DNA of 64,000 nt, taken from the NCBI RefSeq assembly GCF_028583425.1, contig NC_072800.1, forward strand, positions 94,395,001 through 94,459,000, in the 5' to 3' direction. Positions 1 to 38,154 of the stretch are shown here, in pieces. This DNA comes from Eublepharis macularius (taxonomy: Eukaryota; Chordata; Lepidosauria; Squamata; Eublepharidae). Made by a program: the position numbers and the translations under genes. Numbering within the stretch: position 1 is the stretch's first letter; each line of letters starts with the position of its first letter. The notes under the pieces were generated by a model. The model searched no databases. It was not told the origin of the DNA and saw only the letters and a program-made list of their open reading frames with translations.

Positions 1-165
1 CATGGCTTGGCCTCAGCAGAGAGCCTGCAAGCCCCAGAAAGACGCTGCCCCCTGGTTTGGTGTGCCCAGCCCAGCCCAGCCCAGCTTAGCAATGTACATT
101 GAAATGCTCCTTTGCCTCTCTGCCTCCTTAATGGCTCAACGGTGGCTTCCTTCTCCCTCTTGCAG

Positions 166-16572
<16,407 letters not shown>

Positions 16573-16644
16573 CCCCGGCCGCCGCAGAGGAGCTGGACAC
16601 GGGGACTTGTAATTTGTATAAAGATGTTGACAAATGTTTATTTA

Positions 16645-16650
16645 AATAAA
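16645..16650 (+). terminator. DHX30: DHX30 poly(A) signal
   Basis: AATAAA lies 73 bases after the stop codon and is followed by a T/GT-rich stretch (CCCTTGTGACATCATCTGT). This gives a very short 3' UTR. A second AATAAA at 18566-18571 could serve a longer form. Confidence 0.8.
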
Positions 16651-19235
16651 GTTCTATTTATCCCTTGTGACATCATCTGTATGCATCCCGAGGACTCCTG
16701 GTGCCTGCCTGCCTCCCCACTCTCGGCTTCGGCTTGTGGCTCAGGAGAGAAGCACACAAGGTCTGCCTGCAAGCAGAGCCCGCCCCCCCCAGCCCCCACC
16801 CCAGACCGGTCTCCCTCAGAGGAAACGGGGTGCGTGGTGCCCCCTCGCCTGTGCACGTGTACATTCTGCCCCCGCAGGGTCTGCATTCAGCGATGGATCT
16901 TCGCCAGCCGCCCGGAGAGGAGGAGCCTGCCCCAGCATGGGGTGTTGTGTTCCGGGGATGTGAAAGAACTGGGTCCTCCCAAGTTTGCAAGAGCCGGCGC
17001 TGCCCTTTGACTGCCTGAGGAGGGTTTCCAGGCCAGCTGGAGAAGGGGGGGGGGGGAGACAGAGAAAGCACTGATGTCCTTGTTATGCACTTCTTCAAAA
17101 AACAAGCTGCCACTCCCAGTCTGAAAGTGGTCTTGGTGCCGAAACAGCCCAGGCATTCGACGTGCTGCCTGCACAAACTGCCTCCTAGGCCCTCGGCCAT
17201 GCCAGGCTCCCTGGGGCTGCTGCTGGGTTGGGCTTGGCAGGGAGGAGCAACGGTGCTCCTCCTCACAGTCATGCCAGGCCAGCCAGGGCTGTGTAGGAGA
17301 CTCTTCCGAGTCGTGTGCTGGAATTGTGTCAGGTGCTGCTGGTGGAAGCTGGGCCTTGATTCCTAAGGCCGCTTTGTTTTCTGCAAGGGCAGAGGTGAGA
17401 GAAGTCCCCGGGGCTCCCCTGGGGATGTTCCTTCATGCTGCCTGTAGGCAAAGCAGGAACCGAGCGGCAGGGCCTGCGAGCCTTCCTGCAACAGATGCTG
17501 CAGCTAAGGAAGGCCCTGCGTCTCCCTTCCTGCCCCTCCAGTCATGGCTCCTGCCACTCCCCCCGCATCGCCCTGGGCTTTCTTGCTGCAGTCTTTCAGG
17601 CCATGCTCGGTGGCACGTTCTCTCCTATGTGGACAACATGCAGAGGGAAACGTGGTGGGAAAGGGGGGCCCGAGACCAGGCAAATCCTGGCACTTGGGCT
17701 CTGCTCTACCCCACCGCCATTTTCTTGGTATACAGCTCCACAGTAACAGTGGCAGGTGGGCCAGAGTGAGTGGAGGCAGGGAGGCATCCCTTGAGAGACC
17801 CAGATCAGAATTGGGGAGCCTGCAGTGGAAGCCAGACGCTTCTGAGAAGAGGCAGCAACTGCTGCCCACTGGGCAGACAGTGTCCAGCCCCTGAGGAAGC
17901 AGCTCCTTGCCCTCTCTTGCTAGAGTGTCTTGTGGCACCTTGAATGCCTTCCTATGGTAGAAATGTTGGCTAGGCTGGAGCACACCACCTTGGCTGCGTG
18001 GAGGTGGACGCTGATCATCTCCTAGGGACGGCACTGGCTTCGGTGGCATGAAGCGTGTATCCATTTTCATGCATTGGATGAAGAGGGGTCCAGCCCAGCC
18101 CATGATATGCCTTAATGTTTGTTTTTGAAGGTGCCAAAGGACATGCTTTGGTTTTGCTGTAAGAGACAACACTGCTGCCTCTGTGGAGTTGGCTGAAGTG
18201 TGTCTCTTCGGACCCCTGCAGATGCCTAGCAGCCCCGGGATGGGGTGGGAGGGTGAGGAAGCTGTTTGCCTTCTACGTGGTCCAAGCAGCCTCTTTCCAA
18301 GTTCCATTTCCCACCCCAGGACCTCAGAACGGTTTCCTGCCCCTTTCTGGGTACAGGGCAGCTGGCCACCTGGTCTTACATCTCGCGTCCGTGGCACTCC
18401 CTTTTCAACCACTGTTGTGTTTTCTCTGTTGGGTATGCAGTAGGCACGTTTGCCACCTCGGTGGGTGGGAGCAAAGTCCAACGCAATGGTCTGCTTCCAA
18501 GCTGGTCTGTGATACTGAGTGGCTGTTTCATGATGGTGGATCTTTTTACGACCTAGTCAAAAGACAATAAAAAGGGATACAAGCTGTTCCGGCCTTTGGC
18601 TCTCTCATTGTCAGGGTACATGGGTGTGTCACTCCGCCTTCACCCCAGAGCTAGAAGCCCAAAGCTACATGTTGTACAAGGGCTCTGCTCTCACATTGGT
18701 TTCCAGTGCCAGGGCTGAGTTCCAAAATACACGAAGCAAAAGGTGTGCCTCTTCACCTGGACAGAGACAGCTTTGCCCTTCCCATTCAGAAGCAGCCCTC
18801 CTCACCCCACACCCCTACAATCACACACACACGTATGTTCAAGGAGCAGAGTTCTTCCCCAGAGTGTTCTTCAGAAAGTGTTGTGAAAGCTAACTATTGG
18901 ATAGGGTATGTTGAAATGGACAGGCTTATTTTGTACCAAGAAAAGTTGAGTTCAGTGATGCCAAAGGGTGAGAGTACAAGGCCTGTGGGTCTTAGTCTAG
19001 GGCACGCAGCTGGGGTCCAGCCATTGCACATGACTCCAAGAAGGTCCTCCTGTATTAGAAGAGGGTGAACTTCACCAGCTACGTGCCTACAGACCTGGAG
19101 CAGTTGACATAGAAACACCACCTGTTGGACAACACTAACATCAGTTAGCCTGGACTGTTGTATGGTTATGTGTGGACACTAGCATATTGGATGTTAGGTA
19201 TCTGTGGCATATCTTTTTGATTGTGGGGGAATACT
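16651..19235. other. intergenic DNA after DHX30, no gene recognised
   Basis: This stretch is fairly GC-rich and may be partly a longer DHX30 3' UTR: a second AATAAA sits at 18566-18571. A 325-codon minus-strand open frame (17504-18481) has no recognisable domain, low-complexity patches and no conserved neighbourhood, so I read it as chance. Confidence 0.5.
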
Positions 19236-20385
19236 ACCTAGAATAGAATGTATGATGAATGCACTATTCCAGTACAGATGGGAGCTGGTAGATATGGGGT
19301 GAGACTGATCAAAGATGGCCAGTAAGGCAAGGACGCGCGCTGACTACCTGATCTCTGTCGCATCCCTAGAGCTAACTCTGCATTGCTCCCTCCCCGCCCC
19401 CCTATAATGCTATGAAATGTCCAATCAGTAAAGCACAAAACTGTATTCTTCACTGAGTCGTTGTAGGAAGAGGAAATTGGCTTGGCTTGCATAACAGACG
19501 TGGTTGGAGGAAAATGACATAGAAGGTCTGTCTCAACTAACTGCCTGATTGTGCAGTCCTTCACCAACCCTATCCAGGTGGTTGTAGAAGAGGGGTTGAT
19601 ATTATCCTCCATGAGTCTTTCCGTTTCTGCAGACTCTCAGCACAAACTGTGGCTGGCATTGCCCGTATGCTGCTCTTACTTTGGGAGCTAAGGTGAGATT
19701 AGGCCTTCTTGTTTACCAGCCACCTAATTTCCCAGCAAGTGCGTTTTATGAGCTGGCGGAAATGCTCTCAGATGTGGTGCTGGAGACACCCAGACTCATT
19801 TTTATGGCTTCAAAATCTCTGCTGAGCTCGTCTCAGGGCTGGCCAAGGATTTTATGACTCTCTTGACAGCCCTGGGCTGCTCTCAGGTAGTGGCAGGCCC
19901 CACGCATAAAAAAGGCCTGCACCTTGGACTTAATCTTTTGCACTGAGCTTTTGAGGGATGGTCTTTTGGCATTGGATCAGATTGGAGATTTGGCCTGAAC
20001 TGTGGTCTGACCATTACCTACTCAAGTCATGGGTGAATATGGCCCCAACGCCCCACCAAAAGTATGGACCCTGTTGAAATGGTCCACCCACGAAGCTCGT
20101 GTTTCCTTCTGGATTCCAGAACGCTCTTGGGGATTTTAGAATTCCAAGCACAGGCTCTGTGGAGGCTGCGGTGGAAGAACAGAACGTGAAGCTCCTTGAA
20201 ACCATTGACAAGACTACCCCTTGACCTCTCCCGCTTTTGCAGTGGAGGCCAGCCTTGTGAGCTTCTGCCACAAGGGTGGCTGGGTGATCTAAGGAGGGCT
20301 GGAAGGCATCTAGAAAGACACTGGTGGAAAGCTCATGCTGAATCTGATAACGTGCTACAGAGCCCACTGGACCTATGAAGCAGCA
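19236..20385 (+). mobile_element. LINE fragment, L2/CR1-group endonuclease to RT linker
   Basis: Broken reading frames give pieces typical of an apurinic-type endonuclease LINE ORF2. These are a segment like GRRGVDIILHESFR, then LLVYQPPNFPAS-FYELAEMLSDVVLETPRLI, then GLHLGLNLL-like remnants of the GHTLDL motif and WSDHYLLKSWV. The linker HLERHWWKAHAESD follows at about 20310-20350. The RT domain itself is missing. It may be the same family as the copy at 47160-48650, which supplies the RT half. Confidence 0.7.
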
Positions 20386-20574
20386 GTGATAGTTGCAAAA
20401 AAAATTACTTCTCTATGACCATTACATCAGCTAGTTCACAACCATTCAAGTTATTTAAGGTATCTCAACATCTTCTAACTCCTAAATCTGAACTTTACTG
20501 CCTCAAGAACAGACAAATAGCTGTGACACATTTACAAAGTTTTTCACTGATAAAATGCCAGGAATATGCTCTGA

Positions 20575-22135
20575 TCTGGATCTCTGTGTTATGTGCCATC
20601 AAGTTGCTTCTGACATCCTATGAATTAACGACCTCCAAAACTCCCTATCATTAACCAACTTATTCAGATCTTGCCAACTGTGGAACATGTGGCTTCAATA
20701 ATTGAATCAAGCCATCTCGTTCGGGCTCTTCCTCTTTTCCTACTGCCTTCCACTTTTCCTAACATTTTTGTCTTTTCCAGTTAGTCTTGTCTTCTCATGA
20801 TGGTGCCAAAGAATGATAGCCTCAGTTCCAATATTTAGCTTCTAGGGTGAATTCAAGCTTGATTTGATCTAGAATTCACTTACTTGTCTTTTTGGCTGTC
20901 TACAATAGCCATAAAACTCTCTTCCAACACCACATTTTGAATGAATCAACTTTATTCCAGTCAGCTTTCTTCATTGTCCATCTTTCACTTCCTTTATGGC
21001 TGCCTTTCCAAGTCTCAATCTCCTACTGATTTCTAGTTGCAGTCTCCCTTTTGCTTGATGATTAAGCCACGGAATGGACAATCTTAAACAATTTCAATTC
21101 CTTCATTGTCACCTTTAAAATTATGTAATTCCTCAGTAGTCATTACTTTTGTCTTCTTGATGTTAACATATGGAATCCTGCTTTGATGCTTTCTTCTTTA
21201 GCTTTCATCAGTCATCATTTCAAGACTTCACTATGCCAGTAATGTGGTGTCATCTGCACTTCTCAAACTGTTAATGTTATTTTCTACCAATTTTCACTCC
21301 ACCTTTTTCAAAATCTAATCCATCTTTCCTTATGATATGCTCTGCATAGAGGTTAAACAGGTGGGAGATAATATGCATCCTTGTCTGACACCTTTGCCAT
21401 TTGGAAACCATTCTGTTTCCCCATATTCTGTCCTAACAATAACCTCTTGTCCAAAGAACCAGTTGCACATCAAAACAATCATGTTGTGACACCTCCATTT
21501 CTTTTAACATCATCCATAGCTTTTCATGATCCACACAGTCAAAAGGTTTGCTATAATCTATCATCTACAAAGCACAGGCTGATTTTCTTCTGAAATTCCC
21601 TGGTATGTTCCATTAGCCATCGTAAATTTGCAATGTGATCTCTAGCGCCTCTTCCTTTTCCGAATCCTGCTTGAACATTTGGCATTGCTTGTTCCGTATC
21701 TGGTGAGAGTCTTTGTTGTAGGATCCTGAGCTTCACTCTGCTTGTGTGGGAAATTAATGAGATGGTCATTAGTTGCTGCAATCTTTGACATCTCCTTTTT
21801 TGGAATTGGAATGTAGATGGAGCGTTTCCACTCTGTGGGCCATTGCTTTGATTTCCGTATGACGTTCTTGTTAAGATTCTGAAGGCTCAGTTTGCGTAGC
21901 TTGAAATAGCTTTATTGATATCTCATCTGCTGCTGGTGATTTGTTTCTCCCAATATCTTTGAGTGTAGCTTTCACTTCATTTTCTAAAACAGTAGGATCT
22001 TGATCAAAAAATTCTTCTTTGAAGGTATCTGTCATCCGTTCATCTCTTCTGCACGGTTCTTCAGTGTATTGTTTCCATCGTTTCTCTTGTTCTATTTATC
22101 TGTACTGGGTGTTGTAATAGTTCTCATCCCCGGCT
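20575..22135 (-). mobile_element. BovB (RTE clade) LINE fragment
   Basis: On the minus strand the open piece 21781-21551 reads NVQAGFGKGRGARDHIANLRWLMEHTREFQKKISLCFVDD, the signature start of the BovB/RTE reverse transcriptase. The + strand from 20590 on (GCCATCAAGTTGCTTCTGAC..., TTTCCACTTTTCCTAACA) is the complement of the BovB 3' half. Many stops and frameshifts show it is dead. BovB is abundant in squamates. Confidence 0.85.
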
Positions 22136-22190
22136 GCTGGCAATAAAGAGAGTTTCAGGTAGAGAGCTGTGTTTGTCTGTCTGGTAAAAC

Positions 22191-22360
22191 AGCAGGATTT
22201 GAGTCCAGTGGCACATTAGAGACCAGCAAGATTTTCAGGAAATGAGCTTTTGAGAGTCAGAGCTCTGATGCCAGATGAAGGAAGCTCTGACTCTCGAAAT
22301 CGTCTGCCCTGAAAATCTTGTTGCTCTCTAAGGTGCCGCGGGATTCAACTCCTGCTGGTA
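22191..22360. mobile_element. palindromic fold-back (MITE-like) element
   Basis: The left arm (GGATTTGAGTCCAGTGGCAC... GATTTTCAGG... GAGAGTCAGAGCTC) and right arm (GAAGCTCTGACTCTCGAAA... CTGAAAATCTTG... GGGATTCAACTCC) are inverted copies around a centre near 22272. This common reptile repeat has no coding capacity. Confidence 0.75.
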
Positions 22361-23241
22361 ACAAGAAGTCAGGGACTGGGGAAGGGGGAAAGGCAGGCCT
22401 CTGTGCCCTGCTTGTAGGCCTGGCAGAGGCAGCGGCTTAACCCCTGGGCTGTCCCTTCAGTTCATTAAGGACCCACTACTGAAGCTGGACCACAACTGGA
22501 GGGGTGGAAAACGCCGGTCCTGCCTCTGGCACGTTGCGCACTGCCAGGCAAGGAGGCCCTCAAACCTGAGGGAGGGTTGCCATGCAGGTTGGTTCCCCGG
22601 TGCTGCTGCCTCCAGACCTCGGGGTTACCCTGTGCGAAGAGGCAATGCTGACTGGCGGGTCCCAACCCGCCCCCAGCACGACCTCTTTATTGAGTGCTGA
22701 AGGGAGAGGGTGGCCGCTTGGCACGTGGCGTTGCCCCAGGGAAGGGGGGCGTGGAGCCTCAGGGGCCCTTTGCACCTGCCCTGCAAGTTCCCCGGCCATC
22801 GGGGGTGGACCTGGCGACCGGAGGAGCGAAGGACTGAAGGGCAGGCGGGGCAGCGGCTGACCCGGGAGAGGCGACAGAGACGTGAACTGGGTTGCCGCCC
22901 CCCAGGAGGGGCCGGGAGACCTCCCGGAATTCCAAGAGACGCGTTCCCCGGGAGAAAACGGCTCCTTCGGGGGTGCCCCCAAGGGCCCCGCGCCCAAATC
23001 TCCAGGAATTCCCCGCCGAGGCAGCCGAGCCCGCTGGGCTCCAGGGGGCGGGACTACAGTTCCCGGCGTGCTCGGCGAGGGGAGCGCGCCTGCGCCCGCG
23101 CCCGCGCCCGCCTGCTGCCTCGGCTCCGGCTCCGGCTCCGGGCATCGCCGCCTCCTGCCCCGCCAGCAGCGCCGCCACCGCCGCCTTCTGCTCCGGCTCC
23201 GGCTCGCCTTTGTCCGCGGCGGCGCGGCTGGCCGGCCCGAG

Positions 23242-33589
<10,348 letters not shown>

Positions 33590-34900
33590 GAAGAGTGCCA
33601 AACCCTTGGGAACGACCCCCTCGTGCGCTGCCTTTGAGAGGAACCTGCCAAGCCATCCCTTTTGTTTGGAGCGACTCCGCTGACCGCCTTTTGAGTGAAC
33701 GAAAGCTTCCTGGGCCACATGCTGGAAAAGAGGCTTCCGGCGAGGCCTTGTAGAGAGAGAGACAGACAGACAGACAGACGTCTGTCCCAAGAGCATCTTT
33801 TCCCGCTTCTTCTTCTTCTTCTCTCTCTCGCTTTTTCTCCAAGAATCCATCTTGAGAAAGATTCCTGTGTAACTTGAAAGCCTGCGTTCTGTACGCTTTT
33901 TGCTGTGTAGGAGGATATTATTTGCTAATGTTGATATTTCTTATTCTACGGATTCAAACTCTGCTGAACTCTGGATCTGTCAGGATGCTGCTCTGAGAGG
34001 GCACCCACTCAGTGCAGCGATCCTGGCATTGTCTGTGGCAAAGGCTTCTGGTTCGATGCCCGGTGGCCCAACCTGCTGTCGTCTCTCGAGCCCGTCAGAG
34101 CCCTGCTGTGCCCAAGGATTTCGTACTGCCAGCAGGATGTGAGATGGAGCCTCTGGGGCTCTGGAGCAGAGATGATGTAACAAGAGAAACAGGCACAGCT
34201 TCGTAAGAGGGAACCGTCGGTAGCTTTTGGGCATCATAGCAAAGAACAGGACTGCCATGCTCAGAGGCAGGGGGCCAGACCCGGAAAGGGCTGTCGACTG
34301 CAGGGCTGATTGCTGCAGAGGGCTCAGTTGGGTGGCTCTTTGGCCTGATTCAGCAAACTTCGTTCTTCATAGTTTGGTAGCGTAGAGGCTACTGGACAGC
34401 TGCCCTGAGCTGCCCAGGGGGACACACAAGGAGTTGATCAGCTTTTTCACTGTACTTTGCAGCAGGCCTGTTTGCATGCCTGTCAGAGAGGATAGCTTCA
34501 GAGGGGTACCCGCATTGGTCAGCAGTAGAACGGGAAGAAGAGAAGGAGATTTAACTCTCGAAAGTGTATACCCTGGAAAATCTTGCTGTCGAAGAGGAGG
34601 GTTTCTTAATCGGAGCCTCCAGATCTCTCCCTTCTCAAAGGTATGAGGAACCACTGCTTGCCCCTAAGGACCAAGCAGGTGCTCGAGGCGTCTTCATTAT
34701 CCAAAGAACAAAACAAAGAACAGACTCCCTGAACAGGAATCAGTCCAAGTTTGCAAATGGCCACTGGCCCGTCATAGCCTCGTGGAGAAGAGAAGGGGAC
34801 GTTTGTTAGTTGGAAGACAGCAAGAGTTTTTTCCCATCAGTGAACTAGTATAACTTTATGTGAACATGATAGTAATCAAGAATGAATTCTTCCTAGAAGC
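33590..34900. other. ZNF-A 3' UTR and intergenic DNA
   Basis: A (GACA)n microsatellite lies at about 33762-33780. No AATAAA was seen within a kilobase of the stop. A half-arm of the fold-back family (TTAACTCTCGAAAGTG... CCTGGAAAATCTTGCTG) lies at about 34550-34590. There is no gene. Confidence 0.45.
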
Positions 34901-34904
34901 TGAA

Positions 34905-35144
34905 GTGACTAAACAGGCTTTTTTACTTTGGCCACATCATGAGAAGGTAAGGCTCACTGGAAAAAAAATAATGCTAGGAAAAGTGGCAGTAGGCAAAGAG
35001 GAAGACCCAACATGAGATGGCTGGACTCAATAAAGGAAGCCGCGTCCTTCAGTCTGCAAGATCTGAGCAAGGCTGTCAATGATAGGATGTTTGGAGGTTC
35101 TTAATTCATAGGGTCACCATGTTGGAAGCACCTTGATGTGTGTG

Positions 35145-35145
<1 letters not shown>
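34905..35145 (+). mobile_element. BovB LINE 3' end fragment
   Basis: The translation contains YFGHIMRR, SLEK-like and MLGKVAVGKEEDP pieces matching the BovB C-terminal FGHxMRR...GRRRRGRPxMRWLD tail, then GGGTCACCATG near the end. Orientation is opposite to the fragment at 20575-22135. Confidence 0.8.
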
Positions 35146-35176
<31 letters not shown>

Positions 35177-35203
35177 ACACACACACACACATATAGTGAC
35201 TGT
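35146..35203. repeat. (TC)n-(AC)n microsatellite
   Basis: A pure TC run followed by an AC run, directly after the BovB 3' end. BovB 3' ends carry simple repeats, so this may have grown from its tail. Confidence 0.85.
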
Positions 35204-36254
35204 TGTGAACTTTTATTACAAGGATCAGTTAGCCATTCTTGAATACAATTGGACTCCCATTTCACACAAGCAAAGGAGTGACTAAAATGATCCCTCTTCC
35301 AAAGTGCACTTAAAGGCTGGGGCTGGTTCCAGTTGACAAGATTCGTAACACACCTCCAGCTGAATAATCCATTTTAAAATCACAATTGGCAATCGAGTTG
35401 CAAAAATTTCTGTGTAAATGTGCATCACACACTGTGCTTGCTGGATTTGACATTTAACTGTCTCAGCTGGGCAAACAGAGTAAAAGTAAACCGGGCGAAG
35501 GCCGCTTTCACACAACAGGGATCCTTCGCACTGTGTTCCTTGCTGTTGTGAGTGCAGAGTTAAGGGCGCTTCCACACGTGAAAGTTTTCTGCATTCCTGT
35601 CTGTCGTCAGAATTTTCCTTTCACATGCGCTGGTGCAACTTTACATTAGTTTTTTTGGGGGGGGGCATCGTCATCACCCCTGCCGTGGCAACTCCCCCCC
35701 TCCCCCTTCCTACACCTTCAGTAGTGCTGTAGTGCTGCCATTAAAATTTGAAATAGGTACATGGCAGTGTATCTCTCTAGCTCCATAGTACAATATTGAC
35801 ATACAAATAGTATTCCTCCAGCCACCTTGCAGCTTTCACTCCCCAAACTGAAAACTGAGAATTCAGAGGAACGGTTTGAAACGTCAACAGAAAAATGATA
35901 AGTCTAGTGCTATAACACAATAGCAGTGACCAGTATTTTTTTAAAGGCCACAGTAAGCCCTGACAGAAAGTCATGGCAGGGGGGGGGGGAAGCTTTGGGA
36001 TGATGGTGCCTGTGAGGGGCTGAATGTGGGGGAATAGTGCCAACGAGGGCGGGAATTTTGCAGCAGGAAAACGCACACCCTTCCTTCCAGGCCGTGTGCT
36101 AATGTGCGTAGACTCGCAGTGGTGGGCAGGGTTAGGGTGTGTTATTGAAACAGTCTTGGGGAGGGCGGTTGCCCTAAGAGGATGTCTGAATGATGTAGGG
36201 TCAGGCTTGACGGAATCTCTGGAGCTCAGGACCTAGAAAGAGGAAGGCCCTCGT

Positions 36255-36464
36255 GGTTGCCAGACTCCAGGTGGGACCTTGGGATCTCCCAGAATTACAA
36301 CTTCTCTCCAGGTGACAGAGATCAGTTCCCCTGGAGAAATGCCTGCTTTGAAGGTCAAACTCTGGTACTGTATCCTGCTGACCCCCCCCCCTTCCCCAAA
36401 CCCTGTTCTTTCCAGGCTCCACCCTCAAAATCTCCAGGAATTTCCTGACCCCGAGTGGCAACCC
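36255..36464. mobile_element. GGGTTGCCA-type inverted-repeat element
   Basis: It starts GGTTGCCAGACTCCAGG and ends CCGAGTGGCAACCC. Internally it carries GATCTCCCAGAATTACAAC and CCAGGTGACAGAGATCAG, shared with the copy at 49634-49844. It looks like a short non-autonomous DNA element. I could not fix a target duplication. Confidence 0.7.
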
Positions 36465-36599
36465 AACTTGCTGCCCACAGCTGCCTCGTGTAGAAATTCT
36501 CTTGCCTCACTAGACAGTCCCACCTTTCTTCAGTCCTAAGGAATGGAATTTTGTGGGGAGAGGCACAAATGCACAGTGACCCCCCCCTTCCCCATCTGC

Positions 36600-36850
36600 T
36601 TTACTTACTTTACTTTAATTGAATTTTTATACCGCCCATCTCCCGAAGGACTCAGGGCGGTGTACAACAAAAGTAAAACATACAAATATAAAACACTAAG
36701 AATATAAAATAAACATATTAAATAATTTAACTCGAAACAGGACAGTTCAGTTAAAACACATTTAGGCCAGCCCCGCTTGTTGGAATAATAACGTCTTAAG
36801 GGCACGGCGAAAGGTGTGTAGGTCAACCTACACTGGGACAACAAGCTTCT
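36600..36850 (-). mobile_element. LINE 3' end (L2/CR1 group), inverted
   Basis: TTTTTATACCGCCCATCTCCC and GACTCAGGGCGGTGTACAAC are followed by A-rich sequence. This is the complement of a LINE 3' UTR typical of squamates. Confidence 0.65.
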
Positions 36851-37385
36851 TTGCCTGTAGAAAACTTAGCTTTTTGTGCAGATGCGTTTTTGATCGAAAC
36901 ATGAGATCCGTCATCTGCCTTCTGGAATGGGGGTCTCGGGAAGGCCCCGCTCCTGCCAAGGCTGGCCAAAGATGGGAGGGTCTGGAAGAAAAATGGATCT
37001 CGCTTTCTGGGGGAAGGGGCCGAAGCTGGTTTGTAGCATGTTTAAGGTGGCAGGAGAAGCATGCCACCAAAGCGGCGTCCCAAAACACACTTGACCGGCA
37101 AGTGGATTGAGTGGAGGGCAAATGAACAGGGAGAAATACACTTGCCATTCAAGTGTCATTTGTCACTTGTAGCTTGGCCCTGAGCTTAGTGGCGTTTGGT
37201 GCGGAGCAGCCGTGCCGGGTTTCCTTTGTACGTGTTGAGCAATCTAACTCCTGTGTCTGGCATAAATTAAAGACCGTTTTGTTTCTCTTCTGGCGCCTGG
37301 TTTATCCCACAGTCTGCACTAGTTTTGAAAAATGTGTGCTGTTTTATCCTCCATCGTGAATGGCAAGGAGGTGAGAAGATCACTG

Positions 37386-37683
37386 GATACACCCAGGGCT
37401 TTTTTTCAGCTGGAGCGGGGTGGGGGGAGAGTTTAGATCGCCAGCAGCATGGACGGCAATTTAATCACGCCCCCCCCTTGCTGGAGCGCTCCCGGGGGTG
37501 GCTGCGCCCTGCTGGAAGTGACATCATCACGCAGTCCTGGGAGTGCGCGCACACATGCTTTGCGCGCACGCACATGTGGTACCAGGGGCACCACCTCCTG
37601 CCGGGAGTTGCCCCACGTACTGCCAACGCCAACCCACTGAGTTTCACCTCCTCTTTTCACAGGAAAAAAGCCCCGGGTACACC
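37386..37683. mobile_element. short hAT-type DNA element with 8-bp target duplication
   Basis: The element 37394-37675 starts CAGGGCTTTTTTTCAGC and ends GAAAAAAGCCCCG. The flanking octamers GATACACC (37386-37393) and GGTACACC (37676-37683) differ at one base. The CAGGG termini and 8-bp duplication point to the hAT superfamily. No transposase is encoded. Confidence 0.8.
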
Positions 37684-38003
37684 CCTCCCCCGCCTGACCC
37701 AGGAACTTCTTGGGACCCCACGTGCAGCTTCTGAAGTTTCGGTGGCATGTTTTACCCACACGAGAGTCACAACATAGCAGCCACGACAGCCTGGAACTTG
37801 TTTGTTTTTAAAAAGAAAATTGATACACCCAAGTTTTGATGCTTGCTTTCATATTGGGTTCTCTTGGGGAGTAGAGACATGCCCACAGCCCTCCTCAGAT
37901 GTGGGCAACAGAGAGGCTTCATCGTCTCGATGCAAGCCCAGAAAGGCCTCCTTCCAGAGCCTCCGCTGACTCACCTGCCCCTGTCCTCATCTGATGGGCC
38001 TCT

Positions 38004-38154
38004 GGTTGCCAGCCTCCAGGTGGGTTCTGGAATGCTTTGGAGGTTGGACTCCGTGGAATTATAGCTGACTGAAGTCCCTCCCCTCCCAAATCCTGCCCTC
38101 CCAGGTGCCACCTTCAAATCTCCAGGAACTTCTGCCCTGGAGTTGGCAGCTCTA
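38004..38154. mobile_element. GGGTTGCCA-type inverted-repeat element, internally deleted
   Basis: GGTTGCCAGCCTCCAGG at the left end and GGAGTTGGCAGC at the right end. The interior matches parts of 36255-36464 but is about 60 bases shorter. Confidence 0.65.

Noticed and set aside
17504-18481. 325-codon minus-strand open frame after DHX30
   Set aside because: No domain, no KRAB/finger or enzyme motif, composition-driven Pro/Ser patches, and no splice or promoter signals. Likely chance in GC-rich DNA.
20575-22135. Retroviral pol
   Set aside because: The RT-like piece has the BovB/RTE signature (NVQAGF.KGRG.RD.I.N). No LTRs, gag or protease were seen.
35146-35203. CRISPR-like or other functional tandem array
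   Set aside because: A simple TC/AC microsatellite in vertebrate DNA.
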